Shown: piece after piece, positions 1 through 9,433 of the stretch
Layout of the letters: every line of letters begins with the position of its first letter
Numbering within the stretch: the first letter of the stretch is position 1
Assembly: GCA_030442035.1 (NCBI GenBank)
Contig: JAUJEA010000001.1
Location: forward strand, 713,559 to 777,558
DNA: 64,000 nucleotides
Source of the DNA: Splendidivirga corallicola
GTDB taxonomy: Bacteria; Bacteroidota; Bacteroidia; Cytophagales; Cyclobacteriaceae
Direction: 5' to 3'
The notes under the pieces: model-generated
Database searches by the model: none
What the model saw: only the letters and a program-made list of their open reading frames with translations
Told to the model about the DNA's origin: nothing
Program-made: the position numbers and the translations under genes

Positions 1-829
1 TTTCCTGTTCCAGTGTCATCTGTGCATTGACACTCGTTACGTAATTGATGCCTCTCTCCGGAATATCATCCCAATCACCCTCTACTTCTTCCGGCATTTG
101 AACCTCCTCATGTGGATAAGGGTCAAAATATGTTCTGGGTGCTACGAACGGAACATGAGGTCTGACAAAGCCCACTGCCAGAAAGAATGGCTCATTTTTG
201 TGTTTTCTGATTAGCTCCGAGGCTTTCTCAGCTGTTTTTCCATCTGAATGCACCAAATCATCTCCATCAGCTTTAACGATAGTCATGACATTGCCTCCCC
301 GCTTGGGTAATGTCCCATCAGGATTTCCCTGTACCAATTCACTCTCGCCCTCCGCTTTCCATTCAGGTCCCTGGCTATTGAAACGTTCTGTCCAGGAAGC
401 CTCATCATCCTTACCATCAGAACCTTTTTCTATGTCAATCGGTACCCCCATATGGAATATCTTGCTTACCCTTGCTGTGTAATAACCATTCTCCTTGAAT
501 AACTGAGACCATGTTTTTCTGTCTGGCCCAATATTTTCACGCCCGCTTACATAGCCAAAAGTTTTGGTGGCATTGGGATAATATCCCGACATCAAAGATG
601 CTCTGGAAGGACCACAGACTGGGTATTGACAATAGGCTTTGGTATATCTTACCCCCTCAGAGGCCAGTTTATCAATGTTCGGTGTTTTACAGGCTTTGTT
701 CTCATAACAAGACAGCGCTGTAGCCGTCAAGTCATCGGCAATAATAAACAGCACATTGGGTTTCTGTTTTTGCTGAGCACAGGCCGTCATGACAAAAAAT
801 GAAATGGAAAGGATCTTTATATATTTCAT
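1..829 (-). CDS. Sulfatase, N-terminal part (truncated by window edge)
   Basis: Reads from an ATG at 829 to the left edge without a stop, so about 276 residues of an S1-type sulfatase are visible and the C-terminus is missing. The start MKYIKILSISFFVMTAC is a lipoprotein signal with Cys17 as lipidation site. IIADDL (residues 29-34) gives the first calcium-binding aspartates, and CGPSR beginning at Cys72 is the sulfatase signature whose cysteine is oxidised to formylglycine. A later GFVRPHVPF stretch is typical of iduronate-2-sulfatase-like members. Such enzymes remove sulfate esters from glycans at the cell surface or in the periplasm. It diverges from the CHAT gene at 1084. The family is clear; the substrate is not. 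Confidence 0.93.
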   Translation of the reverse strand, partial: MKYIKILSISFFVMTACAQQKQKPNVLFIIADDLTATALSCYENKACKTPNIDKLASEGVRYTKAYCQYPVCGPSRASLMSGYYPNATKTFGYVSGRENIGPDRKTWSQLFKENGYYTARVSKIFHMGVPIDIEKGSDGKDDEASWTERFNSQGPEWKAEGESELVQGNPDGTLPKRGGNVMTIVKADGDDLVHSDGKTAEKASELIRKHKNEPFFLAVGFVRPHVPFVAPRTYFDPYPHEEVQMPEEVEGDWDDIPERGINYVTSVNAQMTLEQE

Positions 830-1083
830 TAGGTGTTAATTAGTTTCTTATAGCCATATGGGATCTGATTAATAAGATAGGTCTATTTTCTTTTTCCCCT
901 ATGACATGAAATCAAGGATTTCCATACAATGAAATTTTCATGATTTAAATTTTTACTATCACTTAGAATTCCTTACTTTGAAAAAGCTGCTAATACTCCA
1001 ATGATTAGGTCATTACAATAAAAATGAGATAATACCTAAATCTCAGCCAATATTTCTATTGCTCATCTTCTGATTAACCAAAA

Positions 1084-4000
1084 ATGCATAGCAGGACCTT
1101 CATATTGATTTTGTTTGCTGTTGTCTACTCAATCTCACTAAAGGCAAGGATTCTGACATCCTCTGATTCATGGGCTCTTAATAAATTCAATTCCTCTAAT
1201 GATTCGACGATTGCATTGCAGCTATTGGAAAAAGGTAAAACCTATGGAAAACAACGGCAATTTGATAGCGCGGCCTACTATGCCAAGGCAAGCAAGGAAA
1301 TGTTCCGGGAAATGCAAATGTGGGACCATTACCAAATGGCAGGTGGTGATTTAGTGCTTTCGCTCATTTATCTTGACCAGTTAGACAATGCTAGCAAGAT
1401 TAACAAAGAGGTAAGAAAGGCATTTGAAGGTCAATTTACCTCCGATACCAGCAATTATACCAGGTTGCTCAATATACAGGGAGGTATATACAGTATGTTA
1501 AGAAAGCTGGACAGTGGCATTCTAATTATGGAACAATTGGTGGCTTTGGAGAAAAACATACCGGGACATGAGATCAGCATGAATATGGCCGGTAATTACA
1601 ATAACTTGGGCACGCTATATACGGATTATCATATATATGATAAGGCACTAAAATACTATGATAGTGCCGCTATGATCCATGAGAAAGTCCTTAGAAAAGA
1701 CAGCGAATATGCAGCCAGAATGTATTCTAACAAAGCTATTGTTTTAAAAAGTGCCGGAAATTTTGAGGAATCATTAAAGCACAACAGACAAAGCTTTTTA
1801 ATTTTTAAAAATCTGTTGGAAGAAGATCACCCAAGACTGGCCCTTGGCCTGTTCAATATTGCACATGACCTAATTGATAGGCATGACAACGATGAGGATA
1901 TCCATGAGGCATTGGAATTACTGGAAAGAGGTAAACAAATTTTGGATGATGGACATAATGAATCACATGTATACATGATCGATTATTATCGATATTCTGC
2001 TAAGGCTTACAAAATTTTGCATCAAAATGAATTGGCTATTGACCATTTGAACAATGCTATCAATCGTAACATTACTATTTATGGTAAAAGTCATCCGGAT
2101 ATTGGAATATTAAAAGGGGAGCTGGCGGATGTTTTTATCCAAATGAAATCATTTGATCTGGCGGAAAAGGAATTGGACGAGGCAATGGATCTATTTAAAG
2201 ATGGCATTGCCTCTGATTACAAAAGAATTGCCCTGATCCATTCGAGAAAAGCTTTAATAGCCCAGGAAAAAAATCTATATCAAAAAGCCCTTGATTTATA
2301 CAACAAGGCCATAGCAATCTATATTCCCCAAGTAAATTTTGCTAATCCTCTCAACAATCCGAAAGTAGAAGATCTGATCGTAGATGAGAATTTATTTATG
2401 ATTCTACAGCGAAAGAGTGAAATTTTGCAGGCCCTGCATAAACACCGGCAAGATCCTGATTACCTGCATGCCGCATTGGATACCTATATGTTGATTTCAG
2501 ACTATATAAAGCTTTCCAGGAAAGGTTTTTACGGAACTTTCGCCAAGCTAAAATTTAATGAAAAGAAGGATAAGATTTATCAAAAAGGGATCCACACAGC
2601 TGTGGAATTATTCGAAAAAACCAGAGATCCCAGAGCATTGGATCGCGCTTTTTCCCTGGCAGATGATCACAAATCCGGAATACTCATGGAAACTATCGGC
2701 AGTAGTGAAGCCAGGATCTTTGCCAATATTTCTGAAAATCTAATAGACCGTGAGAATCAACTCAAAGCCAGCATTGATTTCACCAAAAAGAGAATTTTCG
2801 AATTTAAGAATCAACCGGCAATGCAGGATAGTGTTCTAAGGAAATTAGAGGCAAAGCTATTTTTTCTAAACACTGAACTGGAGGGTCTTTCCAAAGAGAT
2901 CGAAGCGAAGTATCCTTCCTACCATGAATTAAAATATAACTATGATCGTATAGAAATTGATAAGTTGAAAGCAGATCTATTGGGTAACAACCAAGCGTTA
3001 GTTCAATACTTCTTAAGTGATTCGATTTTATATGTCTTTGTTTTGGACAGGCAAGGAATTAATCATTTCCAAAAACCTTTTAACGGGGAAAATCAACAAA
3101 GCATTCTTCAATTTTTGTCTTCTATAAGGGATAGGGATTTAGCATTATACAGCGTCAAAGCACATGATTTGTACAAATATCTTTTGGCCGAAATAATTGA
3201 TCATTATAAAACCCACAACGAACAGATTGATAATCTAATTATCATTCCGGATGGTATTTTAGGTTATATTCCATTCGAAGTTTTGATTAGCATAGATCCT
3301 GAGAAGAACGCCAATTATAGTCAGTTTAATTATTTAATTAAGGATTTTGAGATATCCTATCATTACTCCGCAAACTTACTATCCTTCAATAAAGAAAATA
3401 AAGAACCTACTGCTCACGACCCTTTTATTGGATTTGCTCCCGAATTTAAAGGCAATCGAAATCAACAATTACTGGCTTTCAATGAAGCTGAGCGCTCCTA
3501 TATGGATAAAGTGAGCGCTTTACCTCAAGCGAAACAAGAAGTGGAAACCATTGCCAAATTACTCAATGGTAAAGCTAACATCGGTGAATCTGCAACAGAG
3601 TATAATTTTAAAGAACAAAGCAAAAATGCGCATATTATCCATTTAGCTTCCCATAGTTTAATTAATGATGTGGACCCACTTTATTCCAAATTGATTTTCA
3701 ATGCGGAAAATGACACAGTTGAGGATGGATTGCTTCATACTTATGAACTATACAACATGAGGCTTCAAGCTGAGCTGGCTTGCCTCAGCGCATGTAATAC
3801 AGGCATTGGAAAATATTACCGTGGAGAGGGTATCATGAGTCTTGCGCGCGGTTTCATGTATGCCGGTGTTCCCAATGTGATGATGAGCCTATGGTCGGTT
3901 TCCGATCAATCCACAAAGGATATTATGCAATACTTTTATGAGGAACTGGCCAATGGAACGCCCAAATCAGCTGCGCTCAGAGCCGCAAAATTGAAGTATT

Positions 4001-4185
4001 TAAGCACAGCAGACAACATCTCTGCTGATCCTTATTATTGGGGGGCTTTCATTTATCTGGGAGAAGTCAATCCGGAAACCAACCGAAATCCTGTGATAGT
4101 ATTGATCCTTTTCCTGGTCCTGCTACCACTGACTTTTTGGATATTTATAAAATTCAGGGGCCGTAAAGAACATGTGGATGATTAA
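1084..4185 (+). CDS. TPR-repeat CHAT-domain (caspase-like) membrane protein
   Basis: A 1033-residue protein. Residues 1-21 form a signal peptide, about 40-480 are tetratricopeptide repeats, and about 730-995 are a CHAT domain (clan CD peptidase fold related to caspases and separase). The catalytic dyad is intact: His857 in HLASHS and Cys904 in LSACNTG. A transmembrane helix (about 1005-1023) is followed by a short basic tail. With a signal peptide and a C-terminal anchor, TPR and CHAT parts should lie in the periplasm; this is inference. It converges with the TPR anti-sigma-like/sigma pair at 4222-5540 with only 36 bp between stops. CHAT proteins are proteases or protease-like switches; no substrate is known here. 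Confidence 0.92.
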   Translation: MHSRTFILILFAVVYSISLKARILTSSDSWALNKFNSSNDSTIALQLLEKGKTYGKQRQFDSAAYYAKASKEMFREMQMWDHYQMAGGDLVLSLIYLDQLDNASKINKEVRKAFEGQFTSDTSNYTRLLNIQGGIYSMLRKLDSGILIMEQLVALEKNIPGHEISMNMAGNYNNLGTLYTDYHIYDKALKYYDSAAMIHEKVLRKDSEYAARMYSNKAIVLKSAGNFEESLKHNRQSFLIFKNLLEEDHPRLALGLFNIAHDLIDRHDNDEDIHEALELLERGKQILDDGHNESHVYMIDYYRYSAKAYKILHQNELAIDHLNNAINRNITIYGKSHPDIGILKGELADVFIQMKSFDLAEKELDEAMDLFKDGIASDYKRIALIHSRKALIAQEKNLYQKALDLYNKAIAIYIPQVNFANPLNNPKVEDLIVDENLFMILQRKSEILQALHKHRQDPDYLHAALDTYMLISDYIKLSRKGFYGTFAKLKFNEKKDKIYQKGIHTAVELFEKTRDPRALDRAFSLADDHKSGILMETIGSSEARIFANISENLIDRENQLKASIDFTKKRIFEFKNQPAMQDSVLRKLEAKLFFLNTELEGLSKEIEAKYPSYHELKYNYDRIEIDKLKADLLGNNQALVQYFLSDSILYVFVLDRQGINHFQKPFNGENQQSILQFLSSIRDRDLALYSVKAHDLYKYLLAEIIDHYKTHNEQIDNLIIIPDGILGYIPFEVLISIDPEKNANYSQFNYLIKDFEISYHYSANLLSFNKENKEPTAHDPFIGFAPEFKGNRNQQLLAFNEAERSYMDKVSALPQAKQEVETIAKLLNGKANIGESATEYNFKEQSKNAHIIHLASHSLINDVDPLYSKLIFNAENDTVEDGLLHTYELYNMRLQAELACLSACNTGIGKYYRGEGIMSLARGFMYAGVPNVMMSLWSVSDQSTKDIMQYFYEELANGTPKSAALRAAKLKYLSTADNISADPYYWGAFIYLGEVNPETNRNPVIVLILFLVLLPLTFWIFIKFRGRKEHVDD

Positions 4186-4221
4186 TTGGGTGTTTTGTAA
4201 CGAACGAGAAATGTGGATTAA

Positions 4222-4959
4222 TCAGTTTAATTCCCGCAGAATTTCTTTGGCCTGGTGCTGATAGCTTTTCTCGGTCTCAACTATGTTTTGAAATACTTCT
4301 TTAGCTTCTTCCAATTGATTTTCCTTCAGATAGGCCAAACCCAGGTACCAGATTGCAGGCTCATGGATCGCTAATTCCGATTGATCAGCAACGCTGGCTA
4401 AATGACCAATTGCCTGGCTTGCATTACCACTATTCAAATAAGAAAGTCCATTGTAAAAAATGAGCATATAATCGTCCTTATTTGTTTCCAATAAAGTCTC
4501 AAAAACTTCGGAGGCCTGCTTGTAAGCTCCTTGCTCATAAAGTTTAAAAGGATCCTCCGATGTGTTAGCATCCCCGCTTCGTTCATAACCATCGGCGATG
4601 TTATAATAAGGCTTGAAATATGTACCATACAGTTTCTCAGTATTGGGTCCCTGTAGGAATAACATGTAAACAACAACAAAAATCAAAGATATGCCCGCTG
4701 CTATACTGATCGATTTATAGAACAGACTGAAATTCCTTTTATTGAGTGAAACGCTTTTGTCAAGGTCTCTAAGTCTTTGTTTAAGCGAGCTTTTATAATG
4801 CAGTTGCATCCCTTCCAACAACACCTTGTCAAGATCAACCTGCTTGGCAAACTCCGGATCATTATTGAGCTTTTCCTCAAATGCCATCCGGTCCTTTTCA
4901 TCCATTTGACCTCGAAGGTACCTTGCTATCTCATCAAAATCCACTTTTGAATCTTTCAT
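4222..4959 (-). CDS. TPR membrane protein, probable anti-sigma factor
   Basis: About 245 residues. The N-terminal roughly 75 residues are charged and helical (RYLRGQMDEKDRMAFEEKL), like the cytoplasmic sigma-binding part of Bacteroidota anti-sigma factors but without a zinc motif. One transmembrane helix follows (about 80-103), then a region with at least two TPR-like units near the C-terminus. It directly follows the sigma gene: the sigma TGA is at 4964-4962 and this ATG at 4959. An upstream in-frame TTG at 4965 is possible, but the ATG is preferred. The position after a sigma gene and the soluble-TM-TPR layout suggest a membrane-bound sigma regulator with a periplasmic sensor. The role is inference; no FecR domain is present. 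Confidence 0.8.
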   Translation of the reverse strand: MKDSKVDFDEIARYLRGQMDEKDRMAFEEKLNNDPEFAKQVDLDKVLLEGMQLHYKSSLKQRLRDLDKSVSLNKRNFSLFYKSISIAAGISLIFVVVYMLFLQGPNTEKLYGTYFKPYYNIADGYERSGDANTSEDPFKLYEQGAYKQASEVFETLLETNKDDYMLIFYNGLSYLNSGNASQAIGHLASVADQSELAIHEPAIWYLGLAYLKENQLEEAKEVFQNIVETEKSYQHQAKEILRELN

Positions 4960-4961
4960 AA

Positions 4962-5540
4962 TCAAGTAGTTTCAATCTTTCCATATCGTTGATATATGGT
5001 ATTCCTCAACGCTTTAATGCACCTGGCCTTCTGTGTCTTGGCTACCTCTTTATTTTTATAATTCAACGTTTTAGCAATAGCCTCCATGCTAAATCCATCA
5101 AAATAAAATAGCTTCAAAATAGCATTACATGGCTCACCAAGTTTAGTAAGCAGGTCAATCACGAACTTGTGCTGCTCCTTTTGAAAAATCTTTTGTTCAA
5201 AATCATCACTTATGGTAAGCTGATCAAATCCTTCCTGAAGATCAGCAAATTTGCCATCGAATTTTAATCGATTGCGAATTAAGTTTTTACCAATTGCAAA
5301 TAAATAAGTCTTTAAGGTGTGATTTAACTCAACTAGTTTCCCAAGTTTGACATTTTCATAAAAGGCAATGACTACATCCTGAAAAATGTCCAGTGCGTCA
5401 TCTTTTTCTATACTGAATTTGTGTTTTGACCACTGCACAAATTCATTTTTGTATTGATTGTATAGAAAGTATACTTCTTCTTCGTCACCCTCCTTAATGG
5501 CACGAATAATGTCCTTTTCTAATGCTTTTTTTGCTTTCAC
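4962..5540 (-). CDS. RNA polymerase sigma-70 factor, ECF-like
   Basis: 192 residues with region 2 (about 20-90, including DALDIFQDVVIAFYENV and the YLFAIGKNLIRNRL core-binding/-10 segment) and region 4 (about 130-185, CNAILKLFYFDGFSMEAIAKTLNY plus a recognition helix). It starts with GTG at 5540. This is the size and layout of Bacteroidota ECF sigma factors, which direct RNA polymerase to a small regulon. It is translationally coupled to the TPR membrane protein at 4222, probably its anti-sigma partner. Possible targets include itself and the lipoprotein/porin genes transcribed the other way from 5821. Confidence 0.92.
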   Translation of the reverse strand: MKAKKALEKDIIRAIKEGDEEEVYFLYNQYKNEFVQWSKHKFSIEKDDALDIFQDVVIAFYENVKLGKLVELNHTLKTYLFAIGKNLIRNRLKFDGKFADLQEGFDQLTISDDFEQKIFQKEQHKFVIDLLTKLGEPCNAILKLFYFDGFSMEAIAKTLNYKNKEVAKTQKARCIKALRNTIYQRYGKIETT

Positions 5541-5820
5541 CTATTTGTGGTCCAATAATTCAATAAGTAAACAAAAAATCGAATAAAACTAAAATAATAC
5601 GTGTTTTTCAATATTGAACGAAAGCTTTCTAAACTTTCATCAATATCTCAAACCTCTTTAATGCTCACTACATCATTTCTCGAAATGAATGCTCTCAACA
5701 GCCAAGGTTTCAAATTTTTCTAAAAAAACTACAAAAAAACAGCACACGTTGTTTACCTCTTGTCTTTCAAGCTTACCAAGCCATACAATCAACTGAAACA
5801 TCTAATAAAATTTTATCTCT

Positions 5821-6381
5821 ATGAAAAAGTTAATGCACACTTTGGCCTTGTTTTCTTTTCTGACAATTTCCCTATTCAATACGAGTTCCTGTAGTTTAAT
5901 TGATGATGCAAAAACTATCGATTTCGATGTGACCCTGGAAAAGGACTTTTTTATCAACGCTTCTGAAGAAGGTGGCAATACCTATGAGGATTCACAAGTA
6001 CTGGACGCCTCCACAAATCCTGATATACGCGATAACCTTAGCAAGATTGAAAAATATGCTATTAACAAAATTGAGTATTCCATTGGTGATTATGTCGGAA
6101 GTGCCACCACACAATTTTCGGGGAGCATACAATTTAGCGATCAAAATAGCTCTCAGGGGCAATTCACAGCTTCTCTGAATGGTGTTAATCTAAATGCTGC
6201 AGTTGCTGCCGGCCAACAAACATTGCCTGTAAGTGATAGTGATTTAGCTGAACTGGAAAAAATTCTGAAAAACTCCAATAGCATAAAAATCTTCATGGTT
6301 GGCTCCTTCACGGAAATCCCGGTCAGTTTCACATTGAATATAAAGCTATCAGTTAATGTTGAAGCTGATGCCACCAAATAG
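5821..6381 (+). CDS. Putative lipoprotein of unknown function
   Basis: 186 residues. The start is a lipoprotein signal peptide with an SSC lipobox near residue 24. The rest is rich in Ser, Asn and acidic residues with alternating hydrophobic patterns (FTASLNGVNLNAAV, VSFTLNIKLSVNVEAD) suggesting an all-beta fold. No family is recognised. It is followed after 28 bp by an outer-membrane beta-barrel gene on the same strand, so the two may form an operon with a shared envelope role. It is divergent from the sigma/anti-sigma pair across a 280-bp spacer in which I see no RNA gene. Confidence 0.8.
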   Translation: MKKLMHTLALFSFLTISLFNTSSCSLIDDAKTIDFDVTLEKDFFINASEEGGNTYEDSQVLDASTNPDIRDNLSKIEKYAINKIEYSIGDYVGSATTQFSGSIQFSDQNSSQGQFTASLNGVNLNAAVAAGQQTLPVSDSDLAELEKILKNSNSIKIFMVGSFTEIPVSFTLNIKLSVNVEADATK

Positions 6382-6409
6382 AATTTGTAAAAGCTAAACC
6401 TGTAATAAA

Positions 6410-7084
6410 ATGAAAAGATCAATTAATGCGCTGCTGTTTATTCTAATCACATTCCTGGCCAATAATAGCCAAGCACAGTTCCTTGAAAACCTTAAGACAG
6501 GTTTTAGGATCGGCCCGAATGTATCAAGCTTTGCCGGTGAAGACAGGGCTTCCTGGGGGCTGGGAGAAGATCCTAAACTAGTACCAGGCTTTAGCGCCGG
6601 TGTTTATGCTCAACATGAATTAAATAATGGCTTGATCGTTGAGTCTGGACTTTATCTAACCAGGAAAGGAGCTAAATACGAAGGTATGGGTTACGATATT
6701 TCCGAATCGGCTACCGTAGATCGCACTGATCGAAAAATCCTGACCGGAATTGATATGCCCTTTATGGCCAGGTATTATGTAAATGAACAAATAAGTGTCT
6801 TTGCAGGACCCCAAATATCTTTTTTGGTAAGTGCAAAAAATAAAATAGAGGAAGGCGGATCCAAGAGAAAAGAGGACGTAAATGATTCGTACAAATCTGT
6901 CGGACTTAATTTTACTTTAGGAGCTGGCTATGATTTTGAGAATAGTATCCATGCGCAGGTAAACTTCACTCCTGGTATTTCTAATATTACCAAATCCGAA
7001 TATGAGGGAATATCCACTTTTGATGTTAAGGATTGTATTTTCTGGATATCAATAGGTTGCCCCTTTCCTCTAGGAGGCGAATAA
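6410..7084 (+). CDS. PorT-family outer-membrane beta-barrel protein
   Basis: 224 residues with a signal peptide ending about AQA (residues 20-22), then alternating amphipathic strands separated by turns, starting FRIGPNVSSFAG and including AGVYAQHELNNGLIVESGLYLTR cut into strand-turn-strand pieces. This is the pattern of the 8-stranded outer-membrane beta-barrel family (OMP_b-brl_2/PorT-like) common in Bacteroidota. The barrel ends at residue 224 with no extra domain. It lies 28 bp downstream of a lipoprotein gene and is probably cotranscribed with it. The exact function is unknown; proteins of this family are often small structural or transport-associated barrels. Confidence 0.85.
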   Translation: MKRSINALLFILITFLANNSQAQFLENLKTGFRIGPNVSSFAGEDRASWGLGEDPKLVPGFSAGVYAQHELNNGLIVESGLYLTRKGAKYEGMGYDISESATVDRTDRKILTGIDMPFMARYYVNEQISVFAGPQISFLVSAKNKIEEGGSKRKEDVNDSYKSVGLNFTLGAGYDFENSIHAQVNFTPGISNITKSEYEGISTFDVKDCIFWISIGCPFPLGGE

Positions 7085-7188
7085 AGTTCCAGGCTAAATG
7101 AGCTGATCTCTAAAGGTTATAATTAAAAATGTCCCTGTGGGCTTTTGAGTTATTCAACCAATCCGGATAAGACATATCGGTAGCTCGA

Positions 7189-7569
7189 TTACTTTCCTGT
7201 AAAAATTGTCTTATCGTCAACAAAGCATATGGGGTTTCCAAAGGGATCCTTTGCATAGAATAACTTCTCGCCCCAGGGCATTTCCTCAATGGTCTCCACT
7301 TCTTTAGCACCGGACAACTTGATTCTTTCATAAATCTGAGTCAGGTTGTCCACAGCAATGTAGATATATTGATTGGGATGAAACTTCCATCCTTCTCCCG
7401 TATCGTCCCCTTCTGCTACCGGATCGTAACAAGCCAATATGATTCCTGATAAATTGAAATAATGCCTTCCAGGGGACACTCTGAGTCCTTCCTTTTCAAA
7501 AATATTGGAATAAAATCCCTGCGCCTTTTCAATATCATTTACTGGTAAGATGACTCTGTATAATTTCAT
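7189..7569 (-). CDS. VOC-family protein (glyoxalase/bleomycin-resistance fold)
   Basis: 126 residues forming one vicinal-oxygen-chelate module pair: MKLYRVILPVNDIEKAQGFYSN at the start (cut here for length) and a second beta-alpha-beta unit with YIYIAVDNLTQIYERI and FYAKDPFGNPICFVDD at the end. VOC proteins bind a metal in a cupped beta sheet and act as lyases, dioxygenases or resistance proteins; the substrate cannot be read from the sequence. It is followed on the same strand by nothing closer than the 7084 convergent gene and lies 24 bp downstream of the methyltransferase gene at 7594, so the two may be cotranscribed. Confidence 0.88.
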   Translation of the reverse strand: MKLYRVILPVNDIEKAQGFYSNIFEKEGLRVSPGRHYFNLSGIILACYDPVAEGDDTGEGWKFHPNQYIYIAVDNLTQIYERIKLSGAKEVETIEEMPWGEKLFYAKDPFGNPICFVDDKTIFTGK

Positions 7570-7593
7570 GTGAAAGGGTTATTTAAGTATGTA

Positions 7594-8331
7594 TTAATCT
7601 TGTTGTTTTTCAGCCACAATTCTTAAACCCACAGGCAAAATCAATTTATTATGTATCAGTCTATTTTCGATTTCCAGTATTTTGCGTGTAAAATCATATC
7701 CATTTTCCCTATCGACTATCGGGCCACAAATTGATCTGTATAAGTAAGCACCTCTTTCCATATTCATGATTTTAAAATATTCATGAACACCATTTATCAT
7801 TTCTTTTCCGGTGTTCAGGGAGTGCTCATGTTCATGGTCATGCTCCCATTGTTCCAATGGTTCTTCGACATAGCCTGAGTTACCACCCTCAACTAAGCCG
7901 GCTTCAGATATCACTGAAATAATATCATAATACCATCTCACTGTTCCGTAATCTATATGCTCAAGATCGAATTCTTCCAGCATCAGTTTCCCCTCTCTTT
8001 TCAGTAATGATGCGGAATGTTGCAATGCATCCTTTAATCGATGAATATGATGAAGTGATCGGGTAAATATGATCACATCAAATGGGTCGTCCTGATAAGA
8101 AAGAAAATCGACATGCTTCGCATTCAATCCTTTGCTGATGGCTGAGTCAATGGCCTTTTGGTCACTATCCAAAGCTGTTACGGTGGCCCCTGTTTTCATT
8201 AGCTCCGCTCCAAATGCTCCTGTGCCGCAGCCCACTTCCAAAATCCTTAAACCTTTGGGCTCAATATGTTTAAACACAAAATCCATTGTTTGCTTCGTGA
8301 AGATATCCGGTATACTTTTTTTATGGTTCAC
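7594..8331 (-). CDS. Class I SAM-dependent methyltransferase
   Basis: 245 residues. Motif I is LEVGCGTGAFGAEL (about 35-48), followed by TALDSDQKAI (motif II acidic residue) and FDVIIFTRSLHHI, a Methyltransf_11/25 pattern. The start codon is GTG at 8331, as no in-frame ATG is nearby. A histidine- and acid-rich stretch, EQWEHDHEHEHS, sits about residue 162 to 173 and might bind metal or simply be a linker. The small molecule or protein that is methylated is unknown. The next gene downstream, a VOC protein, is 24 bp away. Confidence 0.9.
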   Translation of the reverse strand: MNHKKSIPDIFTKQTMDFVFKHIEPKGLRILEVGCGTGAFGAELMKTGATVTALDSDQKAIDSAISKGLNAKHVDFLSYQDDPFDVIIFTRSLHHIHRLKDALQHSASLLKREGKLMLEEFDLEHIDYGTVRWYYDIISVISEAGLVEGGNSGYVEEPLEQWEHDHEHEHSLNTGKEMINGVHEYFKIMNMERGAYLYRSICGPIVDRENGYDFTRKILEIENRLIHNKLILPVGLRIVAEKQQD

Positions 8332-8470
8332 ATCTCAATGTTTGGATCGTATTAAAGTTAGGAGATTTCCGGTAAGCCTAATATATTATTTCCCGGAAAG
8401 GCAATTTTTTATAATCCTTTTAGCTGAGTTGATTTATCCAGATATCGGAGGGTAGCTTTCTTGGAGAAGA

Positions 8471-9193
8471 TCAATTATTAGTCGTGTATTCTTTATATTT
8501 TGCTAAAATGCTAATTGACAAATAGCCATTTCCACCTTTTCGGACTTCTTTCCATCCACTTCTTTTCAGCGCTTTTTTTACATATCTATTGTGAAAACCA
8601 TGAGCCACAAGTACGACATCTTTATTGTATTTGGCATCGTTTTCCAGGAACCTTGCATTCTTCTCTACCCTTTGTTTGGCATCTTTAAAAGATTCGATAT
8701 GCTTATCGTTCAAACCCATCAACCAAAGAAGCCTTGAGCTGCCCGTCCAAAATTTTAAGGGAAGGGGAACATTAATAAATTTTATCAATTTTCTTTCAAA
8801 CTCCCTGAATTCCGGCTTTTCTACCAATTGAAGTTTTTGGTCAAATAGAAGTTCAGCAGTATGCTTTGCTCTTGGCAATGAACTGTGAAAGGCTTTATCG
8901 ATCACCAGATTTTCGATACAAATAGGATTCTCCTTAAACGCTATTATACCTACTGAATCATAATCATGTACAAACTTTTTTGCTGCTTTTCTATTTTTCC
9001 ATCCCCACTTTTTAAGGTTAGGTTCCCCATGCCGGATTAACAGAATTTGCATCAAGTTTTCATCTTTACCTTGATAAATTTCCAGACAACTTTCCCTTTC
9101 TTGCTTGTTGTAGAATGCTTCGATTTTTTCCAGAGGATCAGTCTGAGCTGTTGAAAATCTACAATTGCACAACAGCAAAAGAATAACATACAT
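8471..9193 (-). CDS. Histidine phosphatase superfamily protein (secreted)
   Basis: The catalytic motif LLIRHGEPN, a SSLPRAKHTAELLF segment and VVLVAHGFHNR with the second catalytic histidine identify the phosphoglycerate-mutase-like histidine phosphatase fold. I chose the ATG at 9193 because it opens a hydrophobic signal-like stretch (MYVILLLLCNCRFSTAQ); the frame stays open to an ATG at 9352 but the extra 53 residues look like untranslated sequence. The product would be about 240 residues and exported, perhaps lipidated at one of the early cysteines. Substrate unknown. It is separated from the upstream YHS gene by a strong terminator. Confidence 0.85.
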   Translation of the reverse strand: MYVILLLLCNCRFSTAQTDPLEKIEAFYNKQERESCLEIYQGKDENLMQILLIRHGEPNLKKWGWKNRKAAKKFVHDYDSVGIIAFKENPICIENLVIDKAFHSSLPRAKHTAELLFDQKLQLVEKPEFREFERKLIKFINVPLPLKFWTGSSRLLWLMGLNDKHIESFKDAKQRVEKNARFLENDAKYNKDVVLVAHGFHNRYVKKALKRSGWKEVRKGGNGYLSISILAKYKEYTTNN

Positions 9194-9375
9194 ATTTTTC
9201 AAAAGCACCGGAATAGTTAAATGTCTTAGGTTGAAGTTCTGTTTCACGAAAATAAAGAAAGAATTGCTAATAAATGAGGAATTGAAAAGAGGGCTTACTT
9301 TCAAATTGTAATATCGCTTAAAAAGTTGGTTGAATGAATAGCTTGCCCTCATTATAGTTTACATCGTTATAAAAC

Positions 9376-9411
9376 CAAATGGGCCGTTAAAGTTCATTAA
9401 CAGCCCATTTG
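9376..9411 (-). terminator. Rho-independent terminator after the YHS gene
   Basis: A perfect 9-bp inverted repeat (9376-9384 with 9403-9411) encloses a further 5-bp stem (9386-9390 with 9397-9401) and a 6-nt loop, one mismatch between the two stems. Read on the minus strand it lies 22 bp after the YHS stop codon and is followed by GGTTTTATAAC, a short T-tract. It should end the 10696-9434 transcript. Confidence 0.85.
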
Positions 9412-9433
9412 ATCATGAAATAAAGACAGATCC

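Noticed and set aside
1084-4185. CHAT-TPR protein considered as the type III-E CRISPR peptidase (Craspase)
   Set aside because: No gRAMP/Cas7-11 gene or CRISPR array nearby, and this protein has a signal peptide and a membrane anchor.
8132-8455. 107-codon plus-strand frame
   Set aside because: Mostly antisense to the methyltransferase gene; composition not protein-like.
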